A stretch of DNA of 64,000 nt, taken from assembly GCA_003116975.1 (NCBI GenBank), contig BGKB01000005.1, positions 620,388-684,387 of the forward strand, in the 5' to 3' direction. Under the pieces are notes generated by a model, which had not been told where the DNA came from, made no database searches, and worked only from the letters and a program-made list of their open reading frames with translations. Source of the stretch: Aurantiochytrium sp. KH105 (taxonomy: Eukaryota > Sar > Bigyra > Thraustochytrida > Thraustochytriidae). Below are positions 1-9,509 of this stretch, one piece after another. Within the stretch, counting starts at the first letter, position 1. The number at the start of each line of letters is the position of its first letter. Made by a program: the position numbers and the translations under genes.

Positions 1-7
1 AACAGAG

Positions 8-1042
8 ATGACCGAAGCCGCCGCTGCCGATGCGCCTGCTGCGCGAAAGAAGCGCTTGGAGAAGGTCAAGGACGAAATAATCGGTAGTCGAACGCTCACT
101 CGTGAGGACCAGCGTGTCATGCTGCGAAAGCTCATGCTCATTTATCTCGAGAAAGACGAGCCCAAACTTCGCGGCTACAATCTTACAGATGTCCGCGCGC
201 GTCATCCGTACCCGGCATGGATTCCAGAAATGGGTGGCTTTCCTCATTTACTTGGGGGAACTGTGATCCTGGCCGCACTTATTGCGCTCACGTGGGTCAG
301 CTATTACAGGCCACGCAATCTTTTTGAGATTGCCGGGGTGCCGCCCTTCACGCTGCAAGATCCACGCTTTGGAAGCTTTATGTTAATCGCAAAGCGCCGA
401 GGTGTCGATCCTGCCTTTGGTTTGAGTGATGTCGCTGAGAAGGAGCTCTTTGCAAAGCTTCGCGACGGAAATTTTCGTGAATCGTACGACATGTTTGGCC
501 AAGCTCAGGCGAATGTCTCGAGTCTTTGGGCGCTCTTGGGGCTCCTTTCAAGCGTATTTGGTTTCTATGCAGTGCACGTATGGGTTCTCATTCTTGCAAG
601 TACGCTGAGTCGCCGCCTTCACGCTGGCCTTCGCTCCGGGCTGACTGCACTCGGTGTCCTCCTTTTTGTAGACGGCAGGGCTGTCATTGGATATGGAGCA
701 CCGGTGCATAGCTATGATTATGTCAACCAGGCCCCTGTCCTCTGCTGGCTTACCTCGTGGGAGAAAATGTGGGTCTTTCGCTGCGTACTCGTGCCACTCG
801 TTGTCGCAAGCTGCCTCATGTACGCAAGTTTCACGTTTGAGGACATGGAGGAGCGCAGTCTTCAAAACATTTTGAACCTCTTGCTCGACTCTACCGAAAC
901 GGAGCAGTACCTCTTTCGCGCTATCGAACATTGCCAGCAGCGACGCGAAAAGCGGGACGAGGTCCAGACGACGGTACAACAAGCGCGGGCCCAAGGCGCC
1001 AAGTCGCGATTTCCGAGCAAGTCCAGCAAGACCTCGGCCTGA
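8..1042 (+). CDS. Predicted four-helix membrane protein, function unknown
   Basis: This frame encodes 344 residues starting at the ATG at 8. I do not recognise a family. A charged N-terminal region (about residues 1-75, Lys/Arg/Glu rich) precedes hydrophobic stretches at about 84-103, 172-196, 209-226 and 258-277, which I read as four membrane helices. The tail from about 280 is charged and probably coiled (Glu/Gln/Arg rich) and ends in a basic Lys/Ser/Arg segment. There is no obvious signal peptide. The start is only 7 bases from the window edge, so an upstream exon or earlier start cannot be excluded. The downstream neighbour is convergent (Ulp1-like protease). Confidence 0.6.
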   Translation: MTEAAAADAPAARKKRLEKVKDEIIGSRTLTREDQRVMLRKLMLIYLEKDEPKLRGYNLTDVRARHPYPAWIPEMGGFPHLLGGTVILAALIALTWVSYYRPRNLFEIAGVPPFTLQDPRFGSFMLIAKRRGVDPAFGLSDVAEKELFAKLRDGNFRESYDMFGQAQANVSSLWALLGLLSSVFGFYAVHVWVLILASTLSRRLHAGLRSGLTALGVLLFVDGRAVIGYGAPVHSYDYVNQAPVLCWLTSWEKMWVFRCVLVPLVVASCLMYASFTFEDMEERSLQNILNLLLDSTETEQYLFRAIEHCQQRREKRDEVQTTVQQARAQGAKSRFPSKSSKTSA

Positions 1043-1796
1043 ACTTTATGGATTTTCTAAAAAGGCTTCTTTGTGTACGATAGGCCGCCCACGCTGATGC
1101 AGGGGGCAACGCTCAACGTCACCTCATACTATCAAAAGCGACGAGAGAAAGAGTGAGGGGGGGGGGAGGGCGGACGACAAGCCAGTCTTGACGTTGCCAC
1201 CGAAGACCGGGAAGATGACTGCAGTCAGGAAAGGTCTCAGGGGAACTTTGTCTCCCTTTCTCTCTCCTGCCCGTGTCTGCATTGCCAGCATTTCCCCTTT
1301 GGCGCCCGTGGGAAGGCATACAGTGGGGGCATGCGCTCAAAATCCCTATTTTTCTAATGAAAGAAGAGGAAGAGAATAGGCTATTTGCAGCGCAAGAAAA
1401 AAAGAAGAAGAAAAGAGAAGAAGTCAGAAAAGAATAACATCTTTCTATCTTTGACGCGATTTATACACAACGCGGGACGCCTTTCTGTCGGGCGCACAAA
1501 ATTTATGGACAAAAATTTTGAAGCCGTGCATCCTCGACTTTTGAACACTACTGTTCCTTTCCTCCCAGACGATGATGTTCTTGCTGTAGTTAATATGATG
1601 ATCAATCCAGCGCGACGAGAGAGGTGCTCGAAATGTGTGAAGAGACACGCGCTGATGCATGGAAGAATGCAGATAGAATAATAATTTGCCCCATCTCGCC
1701 AATGAAAGCGATCCGGCAAAGTACCCTGCATAGTCTTATTGTACTCGCTCGTAACCACCCTTTTCCCTTTTTTTCTTTTTGCACGAGCGCGCCGGC
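1043..1796. other. Noncoding stretch between convergent genes
   Basis: About 750 bases hold the 3' ends of the membrane-protein gene and the Ulp1-like gene. I see a G-run near 1156-1168, a purine-rich stretch at about 1385-1440, and no frame with a recognisable protein. Short open frames on both strands here have no family features. Confidence 0.5.
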
Positions 1797-3797
1797 TCAT
1801 GCGCGTGCCTGGACTCCTGTTTTCTCCTTTCCCCAATCGAGAATATCGAGGAGAATCCTTCGGCGGAAAAAGGCCATGTCCCGGGCGCCGTACTTGATGG
1901 GCAGATTGTAGCCAGCCGTGACGGCAAACATGCACGCAAAGACGCCGCAGTCAACGGTATTGGATTGCTGGGGCGCCGTCTTGGCAAGCTCCAATGACCA
2001 ATCAGACAGACTAAGATCTTGTGCGTATGCCTCGGCGTACAAGTCACGCACCCAGCGTGCCAAAAACTTGAGGCCGCGAATACCAAATTGGGCCTGGAGA
2101 AGCGAGTCGTAGCAAACAATCCGCTTGCGCGCAAGGTCGATGACCGCCGTCCGCCAATGATTGCCCTCGTGAAGCGGCACGACGATGCGATCATAGTCTG
2201 CGAGTTCGAACTTGATCCAGCGCCGGACATTCTCGTACGAGTACGTCAATCTCTCATTGGGGTCGTCCGTTCGTCGATTTGATAATTTGGTGAAAAAGTG
2301 CGTATTCAGAATTTTGGTGTCATCATCGCCTGCTCGTCTCCCGTACCAAAGCTGACGCTTGCGCCGGACACGTTCCTGGACCGTGGCAAGAAAAAAATTA
2401 ATCACTTCGTCATTGAGCCATTCACCGTCTCGGAGGCACTGTAGATCACGACGCGTGATCTTCGTTGATCCCATGGCAGCAAGAACCCGATTCTGATCTT
2501 TGGAAGAAGAGAGCGCGGCATTAATGCGCTTGATGTCTGCCGGCGATATCCTCTCACCGCAGGGTCCCCTCAATGCCGACGATGGGTGGTGAAGAGGAAG
2601 CAACTGGGCGTGGCTCCAAGCCGCACGAGACATTGTTGCCTTACTTTTCTTTTGCGCCTTTTTGGCATTGCAAAGTCGACCCTTATCGTCATCAGACTCA
2701 GCGTCACTACTCTCACAAAGATCAATAACAGGCGACTCTTGAGACAAGGAAGTCCCAAAGGATTCAAGATCACCGCGCTGCAGCTTTCCTCGCTTCGATG
2801 TAGCTTCAAGAGGTTTACTTGTCCGGGACGATGACGCAAGCAAAGGTTTGAGCGGAGTGGGGGCCTTCTTTCTCAAATTCTTGTGCGAAACATTCGAAGT
2901 CCAGGATGTCTCTTTGCGGATTTGGTCACTGCTCCCCTCGGGAATTTTCCGGGAGCTGAGCACTCGGCCAAAGGCTTCGCCTCGAACCCGCGAAAAAGAG
3001 TTTCTCGAATAGTCTCGCGCGTGCAGAGGTTCTGAAACTCGAGCTTCCTTCTCTTGTTCCCTGAGCAAAGCAGTCTTCCGCTTTACCGCTGCTCGCCTAC
3101 GTTTGTCTCTCTCCACGGGCGACTTGGCCAAAGCTGGTCGTCCTTCGCCTCGTGGAGGTGATGTGAAGCTACTCGCACTCGAAGTACTCCAGAGGCTATT
3201 ACTTCGCGTGCCTCGACTGATTACTTGAGGTGGCGAAGAGATACCAAGATCTTTCGCAAGTGGAAACGGGTCCTGGGCCGCGGATTGCGACGACGCAGCC
3301 TCTGCGACATGTCCGTTGGCAGATTGTGCAGACGCATTTTTCGAATTGACGAATCGGGGCTTTTTGTTCCTGTTCACCCCGTTTGGACTTCTGTACAAGT
3401 CATCGGAAGGAAGGCAAAGACTTGGTGTAGACGTCGTTGCGGCCCGTTTTTTGCCTCCAGCATGCGCACGCTTGTTGTCCTCTGCGTTCTGGACGTCACT
3501 TAATGCGCGAGGCGCTTTGGTTGGCTCGACCTCCACCCCTGTGACGTCGCGTACTTTCTGGCCATCGCTCTCCTTGGTCGTTGTGTGCTGCTGCTGCTGC
3601 TGCTGTCTGATCTTCTTCTTGTTCTTCTTCTTGTTCTTCTTCTTTTTCTTCTTCTTCTTCTCCTCTCCGCTCGGGCCGAGGCCGTCGCTCGCCGTCGCGC
3701 GCTCCTTGGCCGCCGCGGCGCCGCCGGCCTGCCCCTCGCGCAGGCGCTCGCCGCGGCCCGCGCCCGTGTTCAGGCCCAGCGCGGACCAGAACCACAT
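1797..3797 (-). CDS. ULP1: Ulp1/SENP-type SUMO protease (C48 cysteine peptidase)
   Basis: The protein is 666 residues from the ATG at 3797. The C-terminal ~220 residues match the Ulp1/SENP catalytic fold. They include the early 'LNDEVINFF' substrate-groove motif, the catalytic His in 'GNHWRTAV', the Asp in 'CYDSL', the oxyanion Gln in 'QQSNTVDCGVF', and the nucleophile Cys in that last motif. The N-terminal ~430 residues are low complexity: poly-Lys/Asn and poly-Gln near residues 45-75, then Ser/Arg/Lys-rich segments with NLS-like basic clusters, suggesting a nuclear enzyme. The family matures SUMO and removes it from substrates. The frame stays open upstream to 4889, but that part is GC-rich antisense of the neighbouring divergent gene, so I chose the ATG facing the shared promoter. 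The first residues include 'WSALGL', also found in the RGS protein at 7080-9509. Confidence 0.85.
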   Translation of the reverse strand: MWFWSALGLNTGAGRGERLREGQAGGAAAAKERATASDGLGPSGEEKKKKKKKKNKKKNKKKIRQQQQQQHTTTKESDGQKVRDVTGVEVEPTKAPRALSDVQNAEDNKRAHAGGKKRAATTSTPSLCLPSDDLYRSPNGVNRNKKPRFVNSKNASAQSANGHVAEAASSQSAAQDPFPLAKDLGISSPPQVISRGTRSNSLWSTSSASSFTSPPRGEGRPALAKSPVERDKRRRAAVKRKTALLREQEKEARVSEPLHARDYSRNSFSRVRGEAFGRVLSSRKIPEGSSDQIRKETSWTSNVSHKNLRKKAPTPLKPLLASSSRTSKPLEATSKRGKLQRGDLESFGTSLSQESPVIDLCESSDAESDDDKGRLCNAKKAQKKSKATMSRAAWSHAQLLPLHHPSSALRGPCGERISPADIKRINAALSSSKDQNRVLAAMGSTKITRRDLQCLRDGEWLNDEVINFFLATVQERVRRKRQLWYGRRAGDDDTKILNTHFFTKLSNRRTDDPNERLTYSYENVRRWIKFELADYDRIVVPLHEGNHWRTAVIDLARKRIVCYDSLLQAQFGIRGLKFLARWVRDLYAEAYAQDLSLSDWSLELAKTAPQQSNTVDCGVFACMFAVTAGYNLPIKYGARDMAFFRRRILLDILDWGKEKTGVQARA

Positions 3798-4191
3798 GGC
3801 CGCGCCCCGCCGCGCGCCCCGCCCGCCGCGCCGCGCGGCCTCTCGCGCCGCGCCGCGCCCCGCCGCGCCGCGCCGCCTCTCGCGCTCTGCCGCGCGCTGC
3901 CGCGCCGCGCTGCCGCGCCGCGCTGCCGCGCGCAGATCGTCGATCGATCGCTCTCGCCGCCGTAACGTCCGGAACCTCGGCAACCCGGTTTGGCCGCGCT
4001 GCGCCTGCGACCCGCCCTGGAAGTCGAGCTTCGGTCGGCGCGAACAGTGGATACAGCCGCAGAAACATTTCTGCCGGCGGAAAAAGCGCCGGGAGGGAGG
4101 GGGAAAGGCGAGGGAGGAGAGCAGGGAGAACTCGGAGAGCGCCGCGCCGCCGCTGCAGACCGGCATCGAGCGCGGCGCGGGCGGCGCGAGG
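3798..4191. promoter_or_regulatory. Divergent promoter region of the Ulp1-like and thioredoxin reductase genes
   Basis: About 390 bases separate the two divergent start codons. The sequence is extremely GC-rich, with repeated CGCGCCGC-type words at about 3800-3940. I see no TATA-like box. Its role as a shared promoter is inferred from gene orientation only. Confidence 0.45.
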
Positions 4192-6333
4192 ATGCCGCGC
4201 GTCAAGGTGTCCGTGGCGGGCGACACGAGCTGTAGGTGGGCGCGGGCGGCGGCGGCGGCGCGCGTGAGGCGCGGGCGGGAGCGAGATGGGAGGAGGGCGA
4301 GCAGGATGAGCGAGGATACGGCGACGTCCCTCGGCGGATGGCGCGATAAGCGACGGCGCGGGGAGGGGGGGATTTGGGGCGGGGGAAAGCGGGGGCGGCG
4401 GTGACGCGCAGGGATACGGACGCATTGGCTGACTGACTGACTGACCGAATGACGCACGAATGCATGCACGCACACAAATAAAATTGTTTGCGAGGCGCGT
4501 CTCTTCACGTGCACAATGCTAATTTTTTTTTTTTGTCCGCACACAGGCTCGTTCTTCCAGAGAGCTGCGAATGTAGCGGCCTCGCTCGAACTCCTCTTCC
4601 CTGACCAAGTGGAGACGGAAATCATTGAGCTGGAAAGCAGAAAGGCGTACAAGGCGTGGCTGCCCAAGGCGCTGGAAAAGCTCAAGGGCGGCGAGGACCA
4701 CACGAGTTCGCCCATCGCATACGTGGACGATAGCGAATACATTGGCGGCTGCGATGATTTTCTCGAATATGCCCGCACACAATTCGGCGGAGGGGGCGCT
4801 GGTCCTCGAAATGGCCATGGAGTCGGCAACAGCGGGAGCAGGTCCAAGGTTGTGGCAAGCGCCAAGCTCGGCATCGACGCGGAGAGCAAGAGCGGCGAGT
4901 TTGATTACGACCTCGTCATCATTGGTGGGGGCTCGGGCGGCCTGGCCGCAAGCAAGGAAGCGTCGGAACTCGGCGCCAAGGTCGCTCTCTTGGACTTTGT
5001 CGTGCCATCTCCGCACGGCACAAAGTGGGGCCTCGGCGGTACTTGCGTCAATGTCGGGTGCATTCCGAAAAAGCTCTTTCATCACGCTGCTCTGACGGGA
5101 GAGTTCATGCAGGATGCCCCGGACTTTGGCTGGGACGTTCAGGTCGGCGCACACAACTGGGAAAAGCTCGTGGACAATGTTCGCAACTACATCAAATCAC
5201 TCAACTTTGGCTACAAGGTGCAGCTTCGTGAAAAGGGCGTAAAGTATCTGAACAAACTTGGTTCCCTGATTGACGCGCACACCGTCAAGACGGTTGACAA
5301 GAAGGGCAAGGAGGAGACCATTACTGCGCAGCGCATCATTATAGCAGTCGGCGGACGCCCGCGCCCCCTCGACTGCGAGGGTGGTGAGCTCGCCATCAGC
5401 TCGGACGACATGTTTTATCTCGACTCGGCGCCCGGCAAGACCCTGGTGGTGGGTGCCTCGTACGTGGCGCTCGAATGCGCCAGCTTTTTGACTGGGTTTG
5501 GCTACGATACTTCTGTCATGGTTCGATCGATTTTGCTTCGCGGCTTTGATCAGCAAATGGCGGACAAAGTCGGCGAAGCCATGGAAAAGCTTGGCACCAA
5601 GTTTATTCGCGGAGCGGTGCCTCGCAAACTGGAAAAGACGGACGACGGCCGCATTCGTGTCCATTGGGACGAAGGCTCCGACGTCTTTGACACTGTTCTG
5701 GCAGCCGTGGGCCGCCTTGCAGACACCTCCAAGCTTGGGCTGGAAAACGTCGGTCTGAAAACAAATCACGTTGGCAAAATCAAAGCGACGCACTCGCAGA
5801 CAGAAGTTCCATCCATTTTCGCCATTGGGGACTGCGTCGAGGGGATGCTGGAGCTCACTCCTGTAGCCATTGAGCTGGGTCGTAATCTCGCGCAGCGCAT
5901 GTTTGTCGGGCGCGAGGACCCGGTGGACCTTCGCTTCATTCCAACGGCTGTCTTTGCTGGTCTCGAGTACGGCTGCGTCGGTCTCAGCGAAGACGCGGCT
6001 CGTGAAGAGTATGGCGATGACGCCATTGAGGTCTACCATACGCACTTTACTCCGCTGCAGTGGACGGTCCCGCATCATCGCGAGTATAATGTGTGTTATA
6101 CCAAGGTGGTGGTTCTCAAAGACGATGATGAGCGTGTTCTCGGCATGCATTTGCTATCGCCCGAAGCGGGCGAGGTCATCCAGGCGTACGGGATCTCGCT
6201 CAAATACGGCATGACCTTTGAAGATCTACGCGAGCTTGTTGGTATCCATCCCACGATTGGCGAGGAGCTCTGTTTACTTACCGAGCCCAAGTCATCAGGA
6301 AAGGATGCCATCAAGTCTGGATGCTGAGGTTAA
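4192..6333 (+). CDS. TXNRD: Glutaredoxin-like/thioredoxin reductase fusion, probable selenoprotein (TGR-like)
   Basis: Proposed joins are 4192-4231 and 4547-6333, total 1827 bases: 607 sense codons plus an in-frame TGA, then TAA at 6331. Exon 1 encodes a Grx-like first strand ending at Cys14 (motif CSFF in place of the usual CPYC). Exon 2 continues the Grx-like domain to about residue 100, including a 'YIGGCDD' segment like the Grx glutathione-site loop. The reductase follows: FAD motif 'IGGGSGG', redox disulfide 'CVNVGC', NADPH-binding 'GASYVALECA', FAD 'AIGDC', and active-site His in 'GIHPTIGEE'. The end reads Gly-Cys-TGA-Gly-TAA, exactly the Gly-Cys-Sec-Gly end of selenocysteine thioredoxin reductases. 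A plain stop would leave '...SGC' without the selenol. The enzyme reduces thioredoxin (and perhaps GSSG) with NADPH. I could not find a convincing SECIS by eye. Confidence 0.85.
4232..4546 (+). other. Intron 1 of the thioredoxin reductase gene (315 bases)
   Basis: The donor is GTAGGT right after the T at 4231. The acceptor is CACACAG at 4540-4546, preceded by a 12-T tract and a GCTAAT branch-like word at about 4518. Splicing makes a TGC (Cys) codon across the junction and gives a continuous Grx-like N-terminus. The total coding length is then divisible by three. Without splicing, the frame would start at the ATG at 4516 inside the branch/poly-T region, with a meaningless 'MLIFFF' start. Confidence 0.8.
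6325..6327 (+). other. Probable selenocysteine (UGA) codon of the thioredoxin reductase
   Basis: The TGA sits between TGC (Cys) and GGT (Gly), and TAA follows immediately at 6331-6333. In the thioredoxin reductase family this penultimate Cys-Sec pair is the C-terminal redox centre. The coincidence of Gly-Cys-TGA-Gly-stop in the right family makes recoding much more likely than chance. Confidence 0.85.
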
Positions 6334-7079
6334 GCCCGTTGCAGCTTCGAGATGCCCATCCTTCTCTTGCCACCCACCTCCTTTTGGGGAGTGGTAGATA
6401 AAGAACGGGAGGGGCGTCTCAATACGTCGCTGCGACGGGGTTTCGTCGAGGCTGTGATATGAGCTCTCGGTTAGCTCACGTCAGATCCTCGTCTTTTCTT
6501 TTACATTGACTGCAGGCTGAAGATGCTGACCAGGCCGCGATCGAAGCGCGAAACATTTGCGAATATTCCTTTTCGGGCAGCGCTCATGCTGCTTGCTACC
6601 TGTGCTGGACTCGCTTTTCGCGCACGATGATGACGGACGTAGCAAAGAAACAGTCATCCCTACGGAGTAACGTAGGGCTTTGTTGCGTCTTGACCCTCGA
6701 GCTGCCTGTGCTCACTCTTTTGCATATTGCTTTCTTTTATCATAATCAAATGAAAAAGTCCAAGTTCTTTTTGAAATTGATGACACAAATGACACACAAA
6801 CGAAAGTCCTTGCAAAGCAAAAAGCTGGTTTTCTTGTTTTTATGGGGGCGAGCCAGAGTCTCTTTCATCTTGTCAGCAAAGGCTCACTTTAAGTCTGCAA
6901 GCTACCTGCACAACTCCAGACAGTCCCACCCACCTTTCATTGTTTATTTCAAAAAAGGAAGCCGCTCGTCCTTTTGGCTCCAAAATGCATTCCTTTTTTT
7001 TCCAAGTTGAACCGTTTCCAAACATGACAGAATCGTTGAATTTACGTATACGTATTTGCAAAATGAAACACATTTTTTT
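6334..7079. other. 3' UTR region between convergent genes; candidate hairpins, no clear SECIS
   Basis: The stretch should contain the 3' UTR of the selenoprotein gene and the 3' end of the RGS gene. Hairpins visible by eye are TGAGCT/AGCTCA at 6460-6478 (extendable outward to 6455-6483 with one mismatch), CCTACG/CGTAGG at 6659-6676, and AAAAAG/CTTTTT at 6753-6772 flanked by TGA and GA. None has both the UGA/GA quartet and a helix of about 11 base pairs with AA in the loop. Confidence 0.4.
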
Positions 7080-9509
7080 TTAAGCCCCCCGGGCAACGGA
7101 GGTCATCGCCTCCTCGACTGCAAGTGGTTCACCCAGCGATGAGCTCGCGTCAGCACCGGTAGCAGAAACCCGTTTGCTATCGTCGCTGAGCGGCTCGGCT
7201 CGAAGCTCACTCTCGACCCGGCGCGCTTCCTCTTGCGTCACGTTCTTGACATCTGTACTGATCTTGCTGGCTTCCGAAGCGTTTTCGGACTCCAACAAAG
7301 AGGTTACAGCGTTTTCTTCGCTCTCAGTCGTCAGGTTTCTTACATCGGATCCTGTCTCGTCAAGGCTGGACGAGACCATATTGTCCGTACTTGACGCTTT
7401 GGCATTGGCGCCTGACTCGTTGGTCGGACACGAAGACTTGGCCGCGTTGGTCTTATCGAGGATGTGGGCCTCTGTCTCAGCCTCTAGATCGACCTCGTCG
7501 TCGTTGACCTTGTCGGCGCGGTTTTGCTCGTCGTCAGCGATCTGGTGCTCTGCATGCAAAGCGCAAGATCTGTGGGAAGAAGTGGCGGCGCTTGTTGGCG
7601 AAGACGAGGGAGAAATGGTTGAGGGCGTACTGGGAATGTCATAGAGGCCAAAGCTCATGTGGCTCGAGGTCTGAAGGACAGGTCCGCCTTCTGAGCTACG
7701 TCGGTGCATGTTATGTGCGCACTTTCTCAGAAAGTTCTCGTGCATGTTGTCTTGCTGAAATGCAGGCCAGAGGTTGAGCCGAAGCATGCGCAAAACTTCG
7801 TCGCGTGCTTCTTCGAAAATATCCTGGGTGTAGCTCTGATCGGCGAGCGCTTGGTGCAGAATAGCGCTGCGCTGAGCGTGGGAGATGTTCACCTGGAGGG
7901 GAGCGGCGTCAGACACGTAAAGGTCGCAAATCCGCTTGATACGACGGCGAATTTGGGCTGTGTCCTGCGCCGATCGCTCCTCCTTGGTGTGTGCTTCGAG
8001 AAGGCGGTAGGCGTCGGTCTCCAGGACAAAGAGCACGGACTCCTCCTGAAGCCGTTTGCGAGCGAAGCGCTTAAGATAGTAGGCCCCCCAAGGGAGGGAG
8101 AGCGCGCTCTCGAGGGTGTAGGTGTAGGTGAACTGGTTGGCGAGGTTGCGTTGCTCCGCAAAGTGGACGAGCTGACGAATCCTTGCGTCAGATCGCTCCG
8201 CCCGGCGCTCACGACCTGTGGCGGGAAAATTGAGAGCAGCAAGAAAATTGTCCCGGAAGAGTGGGATGAGATGTGCGTCGAGCCGGCGCAAGACTTCTTG
8301 GCGCACGCCGTTGAAGAAGGCTGCATCTTGTTGGCGGTAGACAAGGTCGTGATAACGTGAGATTTTCATCTCAAAGAGGGTAAGATGCTGCTCAAGGAAG
8401 ACGATTGGAGGTTGGATGGCAGGACGTTCTTGACCACGGCAAGCATCGGTGTTGCCGAAGCGCGAAAGAATGCGACGCAGACGCTCGAACTGGTGCGCGT
8501 TGTTGGCGACCCAGCAGCTGTAGTCCTCGATCTCAAAGTAGAGCTCTACAAGATCTCGCGCAGAACGCAAGGTGCCCATAAACTCGTGCTGGGCATATTC
8601 AGCGTCGTCTTCGTCGCCGGCGACATCAATCAAGTCGTCGTCGGTCTGGCCCTCATTTCTCCCACTTTGAGACGGGATCTCGTCGTTTTTTGCTTTGTCC
8701 TTTGTTGAGCCCTTTCGAGGGATGATTCTATTGCTCGTGCTGAGAGAGTCGGCGGTGCTTGCGGCCCCAAGACCCCTCGCTTCGTTGGTTGCCTTGGCGC
8801 TCTTTGGCTGCGAGGGTCGCATGAGCTCGCTGCGCATGGGTATTGACGTGATGAACTCGGAAAAGTAGGAGAGAAGCCAGGGATGTTGCAAGACGGTCTC
8901 GGCTGTGGGGGCCTCGGAGGCTTCCATTTCGGCCCAGAACGACTCGTCTTTCGAGGCGCCAAGGCGGCCAAAGTGCTTTGAGACGAGAAATTGCGGCATG
9001 AACTCAAACTTGAGAAAGGTGACAAGTTTGGCATAGGTGAGCTTGAACGAGGCGCCAAGCGCGCGTGGGTCTCTTTGGCGCACAAAATCGGATTCTGGGT
9101 CTACGTCGAGACAGGCGCGTAGTCCGGCCAGGGTTTCTGCGTCGAGAAAGTCGTGGCAAACGGATCCCAGAGGAGCGTGATGTGCAAAGTATTTGGCATA
9201 GATTTCTCTCGCGCGTCTGACCTTGCGCTCTGACTCGTAGGAGATACGTTCGTAGGCATAAAGATCGATCCACAGAGAGACGAGGTTTTCCGAGAGCTTT
9301 TCATGCATGAAGTCACGGAAGGCATCCGAGACGAGGGGTTCATGCAGGACGGTTTGCATGGACACGTCGGAAGGTCTGCGTTTGCGTGGATGGAAGAGGG
9401 CTTGCTCGTCCTCGGCAGCGACCTCATTTGCGCGGAGCTGCTGTTCGCGCTCGAGCGCTCGTGCGCCGCCGCCGCCACGAAGTCCGAGCGCCGACCAGTT
9501 GACGCCCAT
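7080..9509 (-). CDS. Multi-RGS-domain protein, probable G-protein regulator
   Basis: The protein is 809 residues from the ATG at 9509. An upstream in-frame start at 9557 exists, but starting at 9509 gives Met-Gly-Val-Asn-Trp-Ser, a good N-myristoylation sequence (Gly2, Ser6). I see an RGS-like domain at about 52-180 ('VLHEPLVSDAFRDFM ... FMPQFLVSKHFG'). A second at about 200-430 is split by an acidic/Ser-rich insert at about 230-310. A third at about 465-605 contains 'ESALSLPWGAYYLKRF'. The last ~200 residues are Ser/Glu/Asp-rich and look disordered. RGS domains speed up GTP hydrolysis on G-alpha proteins, and lipidation would place the protein at a membrane. Domain boundaries are by eye. Confidence 0.75.
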   Translation of the reverse strand: MGVNWSALGLRGGGGARALEREQQLRANEVAAEDEQALFHPRKRRPSDVSMQTVLHEPLVSDAFRDFMHEKLSENLVSLWIDLYAYERISYESERKVRRAREIYAKYFAHHAPLGSVCHDFLDAETLAGLRACLDVDPESDFVRQRDPRALGASFKLTYAKLVTFLKFEFMPQFLVSKHFGRLGASKDESFWAEMEASEAPTAETVLQHPWLLSYFSEFITSIPMRSELMRPSQPKSAKATNEARGLGAASTADSLSTSNRIIPRKGSTKDKAKNDEIPSQSGRNEGQTDDDLIDVAGDEDDAEYAQHEFMGTLRSARDLVELYFEIEDYSCWVANNAHQFERLRRILSRFGNTDACRGQERPAIQPPIVFLEQHLTLFEMKISRYHDLVYRQQDAAFFNGVRQEVLRRLDAHLIPLFRDNFLAALNFPATGRERRAERSDARIRQLVHFAEQRNLANQFTYTYTLESALSLPWGAYYLKRFARKRLQEESVLFVLETDAYRLLEAHTKEERSAQDTAQIRRRIKRICDLYVSDAAPLQVNISHAQRSAILHQALADQSYTQDIFEEARDEVLRMLRLNLWPAFQQDNMHENFLRKCAHNMHRRSSEGGPVLQTSSHMSFGLYDIPSTPSTISPSSSPTSAATSSHRSCALHAEHQIADDEQNRADKVNDDEVDLEAETEAHILDKTNAAKSSCPTNESGANAKASSTDNMVSSSLDETGSDVRNLTTESEENAVTSLLESENASEASKISTDVKNVTQEEARRVESELRAEPLSDDSKRVSATGADASSSLGEPLAVEEAMTSVARGA

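Noticed and set aside
3316..4404. A 362-codon plus-strand frame over the Ulp1 gene
   Set aside because: It is antisense of the low-complexity part of the Ulp1-like gene and of GC-rich promoter DNA (Arg/Ala/Pro filler) with no domain.
6750..6775. ATGA...hairpin...TTGA as a SECIS element
   Set aside because: The stem is only about six base pairs and the UGA-to-GA distance is about 22 bases, too short for a standard SECIS.
6627..7010. A 127-codon plus-strand frame downstream of the reductase
   Set aside because: Composition is Lys/Phe/Ser filler of AT-rich 3' UTR; no family features.
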